NCBI RefSeq assembly: GCF_003990335.1
Contig: NZ_CP034683.1
Location: forward strand, 3,703,501 to 3,767,500
Direction: 5' to 3'
Origin: Rheinheimera mangrovi
Lineage (GTDB): Bacteria > Pseudomonadota > Gammaproteobacteria > Enterobacterales > Alteromonadaceae
DNA length: 64,000 nucleotides
The notes under the pieces were generated by a model. It ran no database searches. It had not been told where the DNA came from and saw only the letters and a list, made by a program, of their open reading frames with translations. Both the position numbers and the translations under genes were made by a program. Below are positions 55,676-64,000 of the stretch, in pieces (the stretch's first letter is position 1; each line of letters starts with the position of its first letter).

Positions 55676-57256
55676 ATGACTTCAACGCTCCCGACCGCTT
55701 TGTCCAAACAACACCAGCAGGCCTTGCAGCTTATCCAACAAAGGCGCTTTAAAGAGGCGCATGCCTGTCTTGTTCAGTTGCTCGAACATCAGCCGGACCA
55801 CGCAGACAGCTATTTTTTATTGGGTGTAATTAACCTTGACTATGGTCAGGTGCAAAAGTCCATCCGGTTAATGGAAAAGGCGGTTAGCCTGCATGCAAAA
55901 GATGAATATCTGGCGCATCTGGCCAAAGGCTACAGCCTGATAGGCGACTTAAATAAAGCCAAAGCCATAGCAGAGTCTTTACCTGCAGACCAGATCCAAC
56001 AGGCTTTAACTTTAGATACCTTGGGGGTGGCCTTAAGCCGGGTTGGTTTACACCAACTGGCCTTAAGTTACTTTCAACGGGCGACACAGCTTCAAACCAA
56101 CAAAGCCCCCTATTTTTACAACCTTGGCGTATCCCTGAAATTTACCGGCGATTTTGCAGCCGCCAAAGCAGCTTTTGAGCAGGCATTGCAATTGGAACCT
56201 GCTTTTTATCAGGCGCACTATGCGATGAGTGATCTGGCCATGACCACGGATCCTCAAGCCAGGATCAACCAACTTTCAGAAGTAAAAAGCAGTGTCCGAT
56301 CCGCCGATGCAATGCTGCATATAGGCCATGCGCTGGCCAAAGAATACGAAGCCATCCACAACTACCCAGCCGCTATGGCCGAACTGCATCAGGCGAAACA
56401 AGTGAAATCTCAAAGCCTGAACTATCAACCTGAAGATGACCGGGCTTTGTTTGATGCTGCGGTACAACATGCCAGCAAACCAGTGCATAAGGCTGCTGGC
56501 TGTCAAAGCCGTGAACCCATCTTTATTCTGGGTATGCCGCGTTCAGGCACCACCTTAGTGGAACGAATTTTAACCAGCCATAGCGAGGTGTTATCCGCAG
56601 GCGAGTTGCAGGACTTTGGTTTAGCGGTAAAAGAGCTGACTGCAACAAGCAGCGAGAAAGTACTGGATCCGGCAACCTTAAATGCAGCTTATGCTTTGGA
56701 TTTTAATGCCTTAGGGGAACGTTATCTGCAGCGCAGCAGAGTGGTTACCGGCAGCAAAGCCCATTTTATCGACAAATTACCCTTTAACTTTTTTTATATA
56801 GACCTGATACGCCGCGCTTTACCGAATGCCAAAATCATCTGCATGATGCGTCATCCGGTGGACACTTGCCTTGGTAACTACAGAGCGCTGTTTTCCCTTG
56901 GCAGTCCTTATTACCGTTATGCCTTTCAGCTCAAACACATCGCAGCTTTTTATGCCAGTTTTCACCGACTGGCTATGTTCTGGCAACAGCAAAAGCTGGC
57001 CAATTTCCGGCTGCAAAGTTATGAAGATCTGGTGCAGGATCCTAAACAACAGATCACTGAATTACTTGAGTTTTGTGGTTTGAGCTGGCAAGAAGCCTGT
57101 CTGCACAGCGAACAGAATCAGGCCCCTGTATCGACTGCATCTAAAGTACAGGTGCGCCAGCCTATCAATACCAATTCAGTTGGCCGCTGGCAAAAATACC
57201 AGCCCTTACTTGACCCTTTGCTGCAGCAACTCAGGGCTGAAGGGTTGGAGTGCTGA
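55676..57256 (+). CDS. TPR-sulfotransferase family protein
   Basis: 526 residues, no signal peptide, so cytoplasmic. Residues ~10-260 hold tetratricopeptide repeats (for example APYFYNLGVSLKFTGDFAAAKAAFEQALQLEPAF). The sulfotransferase domain begins at EPIFILGMPRSGTTLVERILTSHSEV, with the PAPS 5'-phosphosulfate loop, and continues with FIDKLPFNFFYI and ICMMRHPVDTCLGNYRALF, the 3'-phosphate loop. It should transfer sulfate from PAPS to an unknown peptide or glycan. Such genes are frequently found downstream of TonB receptors in this group, suggesting a role with the imported ligand, though a direct link is unproven. It is expressed behind an attenuator-like hairpin. Confidence 0.88.
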   Translation: MTSTLPTALSKQHQQALQLIQQRRFKEAHACLVQLLEHQPDHADSYFLLGVINLDYGQVQKSIRLMEKAVSLHAKDEYLAHLAKGYSLIGDLNKAKAIAESLPADQIQQALTLDTLGVALSRVGLHQLALSYFQRATQLQTNKAPYFYNLGVSLKFTGDFAAAKAAFEQALQLEPAFYQAHYAMSDLAMTTDPQARINQLSEVKSSVRSADAMLHIGHALAKEYEAIHNYPAAMAELHQAKQVKSQSLNYQPEDDRALFDAAVQHASKPVHKAAGCQSREPIFILGMPRSGTTLVERILTSHSEVLSAGELQDFGLAVKELTATSSEKVLDPATLNAAYALDFNALGERYLQRSRVVTGSKAHFIDKLPFNFFYIDLIRRALPNAKIICMMRHPVDTCLGNYRALFSLGSPYYRYAFQLKHIAAFYASFHRLAMFWQQQKLANFRLQSYEDLVQDPKQQITELLEFCGLSWQEACLHSEQNQAPVSTASKVQVRQPINTNSVGRWQKYQPLLDPLLQQLRAEGLEC

Positions 57257-57263
57257 GGTATTG

Positions 57264-57989
57264 TTAACGGGTCAATTCAGCCAACAGATAAAAATAAGCT
57301 TCTTGTTTGTTGTCGCTTTGAAAGGAATAAGAACTGCCATAACGCCACCAGCTTTCTGCTGACATACTGTTGTAAATCATTGTGAAACTATGAGGCTCAT
57401 ACTGATAACCGCGGATCTCACAGATACTGGTTTTGCAGGACACAGAACTTAGTTTCACTTTGGCTGTGTTCTCGTGTGCAGCAAAGTAGTCGCGGACTTT
57501 TTGTTCCACATCATAGGCCCATTCGCTATCTATTTCTTCAGCCTGATGCAGCTTCAGGTAATCAATGGCCTGTCCCTGCTGCTTTGCCATCAGGCTGGCA
57601 AAAGGCTCAGGCAAAAAAGACTGAGCCTGCTGCAGACTGATAGTGGTTGGTACTCCTTTCTCGCCAGACCCCGCAAATTCCGGCTGATACGCCTGCTCTA
57701 AGCGAAGTGCCGCATCCTCCAGCCTTTGGTTACTGGTTACCAGCTGTTGCTCTAACATCTGCACTTTGTTTTGCAGTAAGGTCAACTGGTGCGGACTGGC
57801 TGTTGCTTGAGCTGTGACCTGAGCCGCAGCTGGCACAGTGTCTGGCTGTTGCGGCTGTTCAATACCGCTTTGCTGCTGTGGCTCAGTGGCCTTGTTAGCG
57901 CTCTGAAGGCCAAAAGTGCTGAGTTGAACTCCAAGCACTAACCCCACCGCAAAAACCAAGACAACAAGCAGCACTGTGGTTAGTTTCAT
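57264..57989 (-). CDS. Membrane-anchored coiled-coil protein of unknown function
   Basis: 241 residues from ATG 57989 (ACGGAGTC upstream). One N-terminal helix (TTVLLVVLVFAVGLVLGVQL) is followed by a Gln/Pro/Ala-rich linker (residues ~30-70) and a coiled coil (LTLLQNKVQMLEQQLVTSNQRLEDAALRLEQ). A globular end contains SSVSCKTSICEIRGYQYEPHSFTMIYNSM; its Cys pair may form a disulfide, so a periplasmic location is expected. No family is recognised. It converges on the sulfotransferase gene with only 7 bp between stops. Confidence 0.75.
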   Translation of the reverse strand: MKLTTVLLVVLVFAVGLVLGVQLSTFGLQSANKATEPQQQSGIEQPQQPDTVPAAAQVTAQATASPHQLTLLQNKVQMLEQQLVTSNQRLEDAALRLEQAYQPEFAGSGEKGVPTTISLQQAQSFLPEPFASLMAKQQGQAIDYLKLHQAEEIDSEWAYDVEQKVRDYFAAHENTAKVKLSSVSCKTSICEIRGYQYEPHSFTMIYNSMSAESWWRYGSSYSFQSDNKQEAYFYLLAELTR

Positions 57990-58189
57990 TTTGACTCCGT
58001 TCAAAATTTTTTTACCGCCTCAGACTAGCAGTAAGGCAGCTCAGAGGCCAGTGCCGCTTTGCTGGCGACGTTTCAGACCTCAAAGTAACTTGCCCCCGAC
58101 CTGCCAGAGCTATGCTAGAGTTAAATCAACGGCTTAATCATTTTTAATTATAGCTATTCTGAAAAGTGGCCTGGACATTGGGGGAATAT

Positions 58190-59169
58190 ATGGCTTTTAG
58201 TTTAGCTGCAACAACCTTAAGCAATACCTCAATCAAAGAACAAAGCCCAGCCGAACAAAGTCTGCGGGATATCATCCAGTTGGCCAGCTACATTTGTGAC
58301 GCTCCAGTGGCCATGGTTACACAGGCGGATGATTCAGAGCTGAATTTAATCGTTAAGCTTGGGTTTGAAGGAAATTCTGTTCTGCGTAAAGAGTCATTTT
58401 GTGGCCACGCCATGGAAGTACCTGATGCAGTGATGGTGATACCTGACACCACCTTAGACAGCAGGTTCAGAACTCACCCTATGGTGACTCAAGGTCCGGA
58501 ATACAGATTCTATGCCGGCTCACCTTTGGTTGATCCCGAAGGCTATGTCATAGGTACTATTTGCGTATTCGATTATCAGCCTAAGCAATTGAACCAGAGA
58601 CAAATTGATTCTTTGCAGGCACTTTCCAGACAAGTTATCGCCATGCTGGAACTAAAAAAACTCAGCGAACAATTACACCAGACCAGCATGACTGATGCGT
58701 TGACCGGGGTAAATAACAGGAGAGCTTTTGATCAACGATTTGAAGCTGAATTTGCCCGCTGGCAAAGAACAGGTCAGCCTTTTACGCTGGCACTGATAGA
58801 CGTTGATCATTTTAAAAGCTTTAACGACAGTTTTGGCCATGCTGCAGGCGATCAGGCCCTTGCCGAAGTCGCTAAACTGTTCGCACGCCACTGCAGAAAT
58901 TATGATTTTTTTGCCCGTTATGGCGGCGAAGAATTTGTGTTGCTTTTACCCGGCACTGACAGAGTTGCTGCTTACAAAACTCTGGAGAAATTGCGACTGG
59001 CGCAGTGGCCAATCATGAATGGCCACTGCGCCAGCTCACTGTCAGTATAGGTTTGGCCAGCGCTGAAAAATTCAGTGATAAAAAACAATTGATCGAAGCG
59101 GCAGATCAGGTGCTTTACAAAGCTAAAGCTCAGGGCCGTAATCAAACAGGAGTATTCTCAGATAGCTAA
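58190..59169 (+). pseudogene. GAF-GGDEF diguanylate cyclase, frameshifted near the C-terminus
   Basis: ATG 58190 follows GGGGGAATAT and is preferred over GTG 58166. A GAF sensor fills residues ~20-155 (APVAMVTQADDSELNLIVKLG, FYAGSPLVDPEGYVIGTICVFD). GGDEF follows from SMTDALTGVNNRRAF, with FARYGGEEFVLLLPG and an intact RNYD inhibitory site. The frame then stops at 59050, while the expected end LTVSIGLASAEKFSDKKQLIEAADQVLYKAKAQGRNQTGVF is read in another frame (-1) from about 59035 to 59169. The break coincides with a perfect 15-bp inverted repeat. The missing C-terminal strand and helices make the truncated product probably inactive, unless the shift is a sequence error. Confidence 0.85.
58997..59034. 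repeat. Perfect 15-bp inverted repeat inside the cyclase gene
   Basis: CTGGCGCAGTGGCCA (58997-59011) and TGGCCACTGCGCCAG (59020-59034) are exact complements around an 8-base loop. They lie in protein-coding sequence exactly where the GGDEF frame breaks. A repeat this long and perfect is not expected in a coding region by chance. Confidence 0.9.
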
Positions 59170-59192
59170 GTTTCTGTCTAGTCCCTTAATCA

Positions 59193-59609
59193 ATGACTCC
59201 ACAGATAACAGCGTCAACACTAGCATCGGGGTTCTCACTTGCCGTTTTGCTGTTATTACCGGAAGCTGTTCAGATATAGATTTAGCCGCTACTTCGGCCT
59301 TATTAAACCAAGGAGTAAAGGTTTTGCCATTTCGCGCAAAAAAGCAAGCTTGCCCCCTGTTGTCTCATTATGGCGAGCATTGGATCTGATGCCAGGGCGA
59401 TGTAACCCAAGCCACTTTAGCCCCTATGTAGTTGCACTTTTTATGTCGTTACTAATGTCCGGAGTGATGTCGTGGTATATCACAGCGCTGAACCTGAGTT
59501 GGCAGTGATGCAGCAGGCAGGCTTTAGCAGTAAGTTCAACTTTAACAAAGAGTTCTTAAGAGTGGTCGGGGTATCACCTTCGACTTTCCGACAAGAGGCA
59601 GGACTTTAA
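59193..59609 (+). pseudogene. Remnant of an AraC-type regulator gene
   Basis: The end of this stretch (ATG 59508 to 59609) reads MQQAGFSSKFNFNKEFLRVVGVSPSTFR, the second helix-turn-helix of AraC/XylS regulators. It lacks the first HTH. Upstream, an ATG at 59193 opens MTPQITASTLASGFSLAVLLLLP, which then breaks, and another frame gives AATSALLNQGVKVLPF before a stop. Only about 420 bp remain of a gene normally near 950 bp. The N-terminal pieces could stem from a GlxA-like amidotransferase domain or from an unrelated gene, since the VITGSCSDIDLAATSALLNQG frame also resembles a damaged SDR start. Only the AraC tail is firm. Confidence 0.55.
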
Positions 59610-60058
59610 TCCTGCTCCCACATCTCATCGTCAGCAGCCCAAAGCTTTAACAGCTCTGCCTGTCGTGCTAACTGGGCAGCCTGCTGAGCTAAGTCACCCG
59701 TTAATACCGGACTGCCAGTCCAGGCTGTGCCTTTTGCCGCAGCTGCAGCTAATGCGGCCCATTTTTTGGCAAAAGCAGCTAAAGCTTCACGAGGTTCAGC
59801 AGCATCTTCTGCGCTTAAATAATCAAAAGCCACAGGTTGCGGCTGAGCACCAGTGCTATCACCGGCTAAAATCCAGTGCCCAACGAAACCCGGATCGGCT
59901 GGGTCTTCCACTGCCCATAAACCTACATAAGGAGCGGCATACCATTCAGGCCAGTCACAAATCACACCATGCGGAATGTTCTGCTCTTTGACATAAGCTT
60001 CAATAGCGGCAAACTGTGCGTCACACCAGGCCCAGTCTTCTGCTTCATCCAAATCCAT
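59606..60058 (-). CDS. Acidic, Trp-rich small protein (possibly DUF4826)
   Basis: 150 residues, strongly acidic, cytoplasmic. The first half has EDWAWCDAQFAAIEAYVKEQNI, VICDWPEWYAAPYVGLWAVEDPADPGFVGHWILAGD; the second half is an Ala-rich helix region (REALAAFAKKWAALAAAAAKG) and the end is LLKLWAADDEMWEQD. It resembles a gammaproteobacterial family I recall as DUF4826, but that name needs checking. No function is known. Its stop overlaps the end of the AraC remnant by 4 bp. Confidence 0.72.
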   Translation of the reverse strand: MDLDEAEDWAWCDAQFAAIEAYVKEQNIPHGVICDWPEWYAAPYVGLWAVEDPADPGFVGHWILAGDSTGAQPQPVAFDYLSAEDAAEPREALAAFAKKWAALAAAAAKGTAWTGSPVLTGDLAQQAAQLARQAELLKLWAADDEMWEQD

Positions 60059-60168
60059 ACACTAAGGCCCTTGTTGGCTGAAAAGCGCTATTTTCACTAA
60101 GTTAATCCAAGGCAGCAAGCTTTGATTTCAAGTACACTCTGCGCCTTGTTTCCCCCAGGACAGCCAAG

Positions 60169-60837
60169 ATGACAGTGATAGATACTTTTGTTGCCCCGCC
60201 CTGTCATCAGTCTATTGAAACTCTGTATCAGGACGAGCATATTCTGCTGATCAATAAACCCAGCGGTTTATTAAGTTTATCCGGTAAAAACCCGCTGAAT
60301 CTGGATTCAGTGCACTATCGTTTAGCCCAAATTTATCCGCTTATCAGCTTAATACACCGACTCGACTTTGGCACTTCAGGCATTATGCTGCTGGCCCTAG
60401 ACAAAACCACTAACGCCTTGTTAAGCCAACAGTTTCAGTCCCGCACTGTGATCAAGCGCTACCAAAGCATAGTGGCTGGCCATATAAAACAAGATAGCGG
60501 CATCATCGAAGCACCTATCAGCAAAGACAAAGCCTTGTTTCCACGCTTAAAAGTTTGTTTTGAACAAGGCCAAAAAGCCCTTAGCCATTTTCAGGTATTG
60601 GAACGCCTGACCAAGCCGGACCGCACCAGGCTGCTATTTACGCCAACCACAGGCCGCACTCATCAACTACGGATCCATAGCCAGTTTATCGGCCATCCTA
60701 TGCTGGGCTGTGATTTATATGGCACTAACGAAACACAAGCTATGGCACCACGACTGTTGCTGCATGCAGCAGAACTGGAGTTTGAGCATCCAGTCACAGG
60801 GCAACGCCTCAGTATTCATAGCCCTTGTCCTTTTTAG
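60169..60837 (+). CDS. RluA-type pseudouridine synthase
   Basis: 222 residues, matching the short RluA group without S4 domain. It contains ILLINKPSGLLSLSGK, then the catalytic LIHRLDFGTSGIMLLALDK (Asp), KRYQSIVAGHI and TPTTGRTHQLRIHSQFIGHPMLGCDLYG, which is the C-terminal motif. It isomerises uridine to pseudouridine. E. coli RluA acts on 23S rRNA U746 and tRNA U32, and the same target is likely here but not certain. Single gene; the next gene starts 112 bp on. Confidence 0.9.
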   Translation: MTVIDTFVAPPCHQSIETLYQDEHILLINKPSGLLSLSGKNPLNLDSVHYRLAQIYPLISLIHRLDFGTSGIMLLALDKTTNALLSQQFQSRTVIKRYQSIVAGHIKQDSGIIEAPISKDKALFPRLKVCFEQGQKALSHFQVLERLTKPDRTRLLFTPTTGRTHQLRIHSQFIGHPMLGCDLYGTNETQAMAPRLLLHAAELEFEHPVTGQRLSIHSPCPF

Positions 60838-60948
60838 CGCTGTAATCCCTGTCACATTTCTGTCTTATTCACTGTGCTACTCTCAGCAGCATTTCATGGG
60901 CTATCTAGCACCCCTGATACCGCGGACAAGCTGTCACTGGAGTTCATC

Positions 60949-62796
60949 ATGTCGAAACATTTTTCCGAAGTCGTCGCAAGCGCTTTATCAAGGCGTGATT
61001 TTTTAAAAGCAGGCAGCGCTTTAGCCTTAAGCTCGGGTTTACCTGCATTTGCTTCGGCACAAAACCAGACACAGGCGGTGCAATCGAGCTTAACTTTCAG
61101 CGAACAAAGTCATCACATGACACCAACACTGGAAGTACCACCAGGTTATCAGGCCCAGGTTCTGCTGAAATGGGGCGAACCTTTGTTTGCCAATGGCCCG
61201 GCTTTTGATCCAGCAACACAAACAGCGGAAAAACAGCAGCAACAATTTGGTTTTAATAACGACTTTATTGGCTTTTTGTCTTTACCTTTGGGCAGCAAAA
61301 ATTCGGATCATGGCCTGTTGGTGGTCAATCATGAGTACACAGTGCCGGAAATCATGTGGCCAGGCTCTCCTGCAGCTACAGCGTTGAACAAAGCCCAAAC
61401 GGACACCGACATAGCCGCGCATGGCCTGTCCGTGGTGGAAATTCAGCTTACGAATGGCCAGTGGCAGCAGAAAAAAGACTCCAGCTACACCAGACGTATT
61501 ACCCCGCTGACGCCAATGACGCTGAATGGCCCGGCTGCAGGCAGTGACAGGTTAAAAACTGCCATTTCAGCAGATGGAGTACATACCCTTGGTACTTACG
61601 GCAATTGTGCCGGAGGTGTCACGCCCTGGGGCACAGTACTGACAGGCGAAGAAAATATTGATGCTATGTTTGCCGGCGATTTTAGTCAGAGCAAAGAACA
61701 GGCCAGCCTGAAGCGCTTTGGCATGGCGAAAAAAGCGCAAAAAAGTTGGGCTACACATTATGCACGTTGGGATTTAACCAAAGAGCCCAACGAAAGTTTT
61801 CATATGGGTTGGATAGTGGAAATAGACCCCTACGACCCCACTTCAGTGCCGAAAAAGCGTACAGCCCTTGGCCGCTTTAAACATGAAGGTGCCAATGTTT
61901 ATATCAACCAGGATGGCCGTGTCGTGGCTTATATGGGCGATGACCAAAAGTTTGAATACCTGTACAAATTTGTCTCAGCAAACCGCTATCAGCCAGACAA
62001 CAGAGCAGCCAATCTGGATTTACTCGACCAGGGTACTTTGTATTGCGCCCGCTTTGCTGCCGACGGCACAGTCGACTGGTTGCCGCTGGTGTTTGGTCAG
62101 GGCCCACTGACCGCAGCCCATGGTTTTCACAGTCAGGCCGATGTGGTCATCGATGTGCGCAAAGCCGCTGATTTATTGGGTGCTACCCCTATGGACAGGC
62201 CTGAGGATGTGGAAGTGAATCCGGCTAATGGCGCTGTGTATGTGATGCTGACCAAAAATGCCGACCGCAGCAAAAAGCAACGCAACCCGGCCAATCCACG
62301 CGCTGAAAACAAAGCAGGTCAGATTGTTGAACTGGTGCCACCAAAAGGCGATCACAGCTTGTCCAGTTTTGCCTGGGATATGTTTTTACTGGCAGGCCGG
62401 CGTGACGATCCCAGCACCAGCTACCATCCGGCTACAGCGGCAAACAGCTGGCTGGCTTGTCCTGATAACTGCGCTTTTGATAGTAAAGGCAGGTTATGGG
62501 TCACCTCTGATGGTGCCGAAGATTTTGGTATAGCCGAAGGCATTTGGGCCTGTGATGTCAGCGGCGCGTCGCGCGCTTTAATGAAACGTTTTTTAAGGGC
62601 CCCTCTTGGTTCTGAAATTTGTGGTCCATTTTTTAGCCCGGACGATAAACACTTGTTCTGCTCGGTACAGCATCCGGCTGAAGGCAGCAGTTTTGAAGCG
62701 CCATCCACCCGCTGGCCAGACTTCGATACCAGTCTGCCACCACGCCCTGCTGTGGTGGTGATCAATCGAAAAGATGGCGAGGTGGTTGGACGTTAA
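60949..62796 (+). CDS. phoX: PhoX-type alkaline phosphatase, Tat-exported
   Basis: 615 residues. ATG 60949 is chosen because GGAG lies 6 bp upstream and it leads directly to a twin-arginine signal, SRRDFLKAGSALALSSGLPAFASA. The mature DUF839/PhoX beta-propeller has GFNNDFIGFLSLPLGSKNSDHGLLVVNHEYT, GNCAGGVTPWGTVLTGEEN, RWDLTKEPNESFHMGWIVEIDPYDP and DRPEDVEVNPANGAVYVMLT. PhoX enzymes use calcium and iron cofactors and release phosphate from esters in the periplasm. No Pho box was identified in the short gap upstream. It stands alone. Confidence 0.9.
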   Translation: MSKHFSEVVASALSRRDFLKAGSALALSSGLPAFASAQNQTQAVQSSLTFSEQSHHMTPTLEVPPGYQAQVLLKWGEPLFANGPAFDPATQTAEKQQQQFGFNNDFIGFLSLPLGSKNSDHGLLVVNHEYTVPEIMWPGSPAATALNKAQTDTDIAAHGLSVVEIQLTNGQWQQKKDSSYTRRITPLTPMTLNGPAAGSDRLKTAISADGVHTLGTYGNCAGGVTPWGTVLTGEENIDAMFAGDFSQSKEQASLKRFGMAKKAQKSWATHYARWDLTKEPNESFHMGWIVEIDPYDPTSVPKKRTALGRFKHEGANVYINQDGRVVAYMGDDQKFEYLYKFVSANRYQPDNRAANLDLLDQGTLYCARFAADGTVDWLPLVFGQGPLTAAHGFHSQADVVIDVRKAADLLGATPMDRPEDVEVNPANGAVYVMLTKNADRSKKQRNPANPRAENKAGQIVELVPPKGDHSLSSFAWDMFLLAGRRDDPSTSYHPATAANSWLACPDNCAFDSKGRLWVTSDGAEDFGIAEGIWACDVSGASRALMKRFLRAPLGSEICGPFFSPDDKHLFCSVQHPAEGSSFEAPSTRWPDFDTSLPPRPAVVVINRKDGEVVGR

Positions 62797-62858
62797 TTCA
62801 GTTTCCAGCCTTCACTTTCTTGTCGCCTTTTAGACCCTTGCAATCTGTTGTTTAAGTG

Positions 62859-62878
62859 TCCCGGTCTGCTGACCGGGA
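62859..62878. terminator. Hairpin in the gap after phoX
   Basis: TCCCGGTC and GACCGGGA form a perfect 8-bp stem with TGCT loop, 63 bp past the phoX stop, without a T-run. The rest of the 329-bp gap (62797-63125) holds only an AT-rich stretch near 62947-62956 (ATTTTATAAA) that could be the GH31 promoter. Confidence 0.5.
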
Positions 62879-63125
62879 ACTTAGCACTGCAGCTCCTGTT
62901 GTCGTTTTTCCGCAACCATTAACAAAAAACTGAAGTCCGCTACCATATTTTATAAAAACCTGATGCTGCAGTGCACTGCTAGTCTGACAGTTCAACCCGG
63001 CGTTTAAGGCTTTGTCTCTGAAGCTATTTTGCAGTTTTACTCACCAAAAAACCTGAGCTTCACAACCCGCTTTGGTGAGGCCTGGTGATGAAGTCTTTGC
63101 TGAACCGTTAAAACTGGAGACCTGA

Positions 63126-64000
63126 ATGCGACTACACAAAGGATTAGCGTTGCGGCTTGCACTTATGGCTTTGCCTTTGACCTGGCTGACAGCATGCAGC
63201 GAGCCTGCCACTACAACAGCCTCAGAGGTTGCTGTAAAACAACTGGGCAGTTTTCAACCTACTGAACACGGCGTGCTGATCCAACTGCCACAGCAGCACA
63301 CGCAATTGCTGCGGCTGGAGGTGATGAGCGAGCGTATTATCCGGGTGACAGCTCTGCCCCATAACCAATTGTCTGCAGTAGGCAAAAGCTTAGTGGTCAC
63401 AGCCCAACCCCAGGGCCAATTTACAGTTGAGCAACAAGGAGAGCAGCTACTGCTGAAAACCAACCAACTGACGGCCGTGGCATCTTTGCTGGATGGTGCT
63501 GTGCATTTTATCGATAAAAAGGGCCAGATCACTTTAGCTGAAACCAAACGTGAATTTGGCCCTGTGACGCAAGACCCGGTGCAAGCGGCTGCCGACTCCT
63601 ATGCACTGCAGCAACAATGGAACAAAAACACAGATGAAGGCTTTTTTGGTCTGGGCCAACACCAGAATGGTCAGGTGAACTACGCGGGCGAACATGTTGA
63701 ACTCACCACTCATAACCTGGTAATTTCGATACCGCTGGTGGTCTCGACCCGCAACTACGGCGTGCTTTGGGACAACGCTTCTATTACCCAGTTTGGTGAT
63801 GCCAAAGGGGCTCAGCCATTTTTTGATCACTTTCAGCTGTTTGACGCCAACGGAAATCCGGGTGGGCTGACGGCAGAGTATTATGATGGCGACAAGCTGA
63901 TCTTCAGTCGCATCGAACAAGGCCCCAATTACCAGTATTTGGCCAACAACAATGTGCGCGAATTCCCTTTCCCGAAAGAGCTGGGTGAGCTGAAACAACC
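63126..64000 (+). CDS. GH31-family glycoside hydrolase, N-terminal part (runs off right edge)
   Basis: The frame from ATG 63126 (CTGGAGA upstream) runs 291 codons to the window end. The start LALMALPLTWLTACSEP is a lipoprotein signal. The visible portion is the N-terminal beta-sandwich of GH31 enzymes: ERIIRVTALPHNQL, NTDEGFFGLGQHQNGQVNYAGEHVELTTHN and PLVVSTRNYGVLWDN, the GH31 galactose-mutarotase-like region. GGLTAEYYDGDKLIF looks like the start of a PA14 insertion, as in alpha-xylosidases of the CjXyl31A type. Alpha-xylosidase on xyloglucan fragments is likely, with alpha-glucosidase as the alternative. The catalytic domain is outside the window. Confidence 0.85.
   Translation, partial: MRLHKGLALRLALMALPLTWLTACSEPATTTASEVAVKQLGSFQPTEHGVLIQLPQQHTQLLRLEVMSERIIRVTALPHNQLSAVGKSLVVTAQPQGQFTVEQQGEQLLLKTNQLTAVASLLDGAVHFIDKKGQITLAETKREFGPVTQDPVQAAADSYALQQQWNKNTDEGFFGLGQHQNGQVNYAGEHVELTTHNLVISIPLVVSTRNYGVLWDNASITQFGDAKGAQPFFDHFQLFDANGNPGGLTAEYYDGDKLIFSRIEQGPNYQYLANNNVREFPFPKELGELKQ

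Noticed and set aside
1..64000. Search for tRNA, rRNA, CRISPR arrays, IS elements and prophage genes
   Set aside because: None seen by eye: no direct-repeat arrays, no transposase or integrase motifs, and no tRNA cloverleaf recognised.

Overview
The window reads as chromosome of an aerobic, heterotrophic gammaproteobacterium of the Alteromonadales/Chromatiaceae type; gene content and protein style suggest a Rheinheimera-like organism. This is an inference from style, not from a marker gene: no rRNA or tRNA gene was found. Supporting signs are two TonB-dependent receptors, several c-di-GMP enzymes, an RND efflux operon, a galactoside utilisation locus with complete Leloir genes, and moderate G+C. 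No phage, insertion sequence or CRISPR array is visible.

Left part (1-22 kb). A SulP anion transporter runs off the left edge. Next come soxR with a well-formed SoxR box facing a small NTF2-like gene, a porin, a phosphoethanolamine transferase, and a PAS-GGDEF cyclase. A TetR repressor lies divergent from a three-gene MexEF-OprN-like efflux operon whose promoter sits between two near-identical palindromes. A subclass B3 metallo-beta-lactamase, a PepSY membrane protein with a small CxxC partner, an alpha/beta hydrolase and a GAF-GGDEF cyclase follow. An ECF42-type module then has an NTF2-like protein, two DGPF/YCII proteins and a sigma factor gene broken by a -1 frameshift. gabD closes the section.

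Middle part (22-40 kb). A long minus-strand locus encodes galactoside use: TonB-dependent receptor, SDR oxidoreductase, GH2 beta-galactosidase, galE, galT, galK, galM, a vSGLT-like Na+/galactose symporter, a secreted GH5 enzyme, an SLC45-like MFS carrier and a LacI-type regulator. A perfect palindrome of LacI/GalR type lies upstream of the receptor. The genes make a full path from outer-membrane uptake through hydrolysis and inner-membrane transport to UDP-galactose metabolism.

Right part (40-64 kb). This holds a CBS-PAS-GGDEF-EAL sensor, a cold-shock protein, a response regulator, a leucine-rich-repeat protein kinase, a YghU-type GST, a short RNase J next to a FemAB-like acyltransferase, an Mpo1-like membrane protein and a Crp/Fnr regulator. 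A secreted ADP-ribosylglycohydrolase is divergent from a TonB receptor and a TPR-sulfotransferase. A second cyclase gene is frameshifted exactly at a perfect 15-bp inverted repeat, followed by the remnant of an AraC-type gene. An RluA-type pseudouridine synthase, a Tat-exported PhoX phosphatase and the start of a GH31 lipoprotein gene reach the right edge.

The most unusual signals are the broken ECF42 sigma gene with its target promoter intact, the palindrome-associated frameshift in the GGDEF gene, a 20-bp perfect hairpin at 15.85 kb, and the LRR-kinase fusion.
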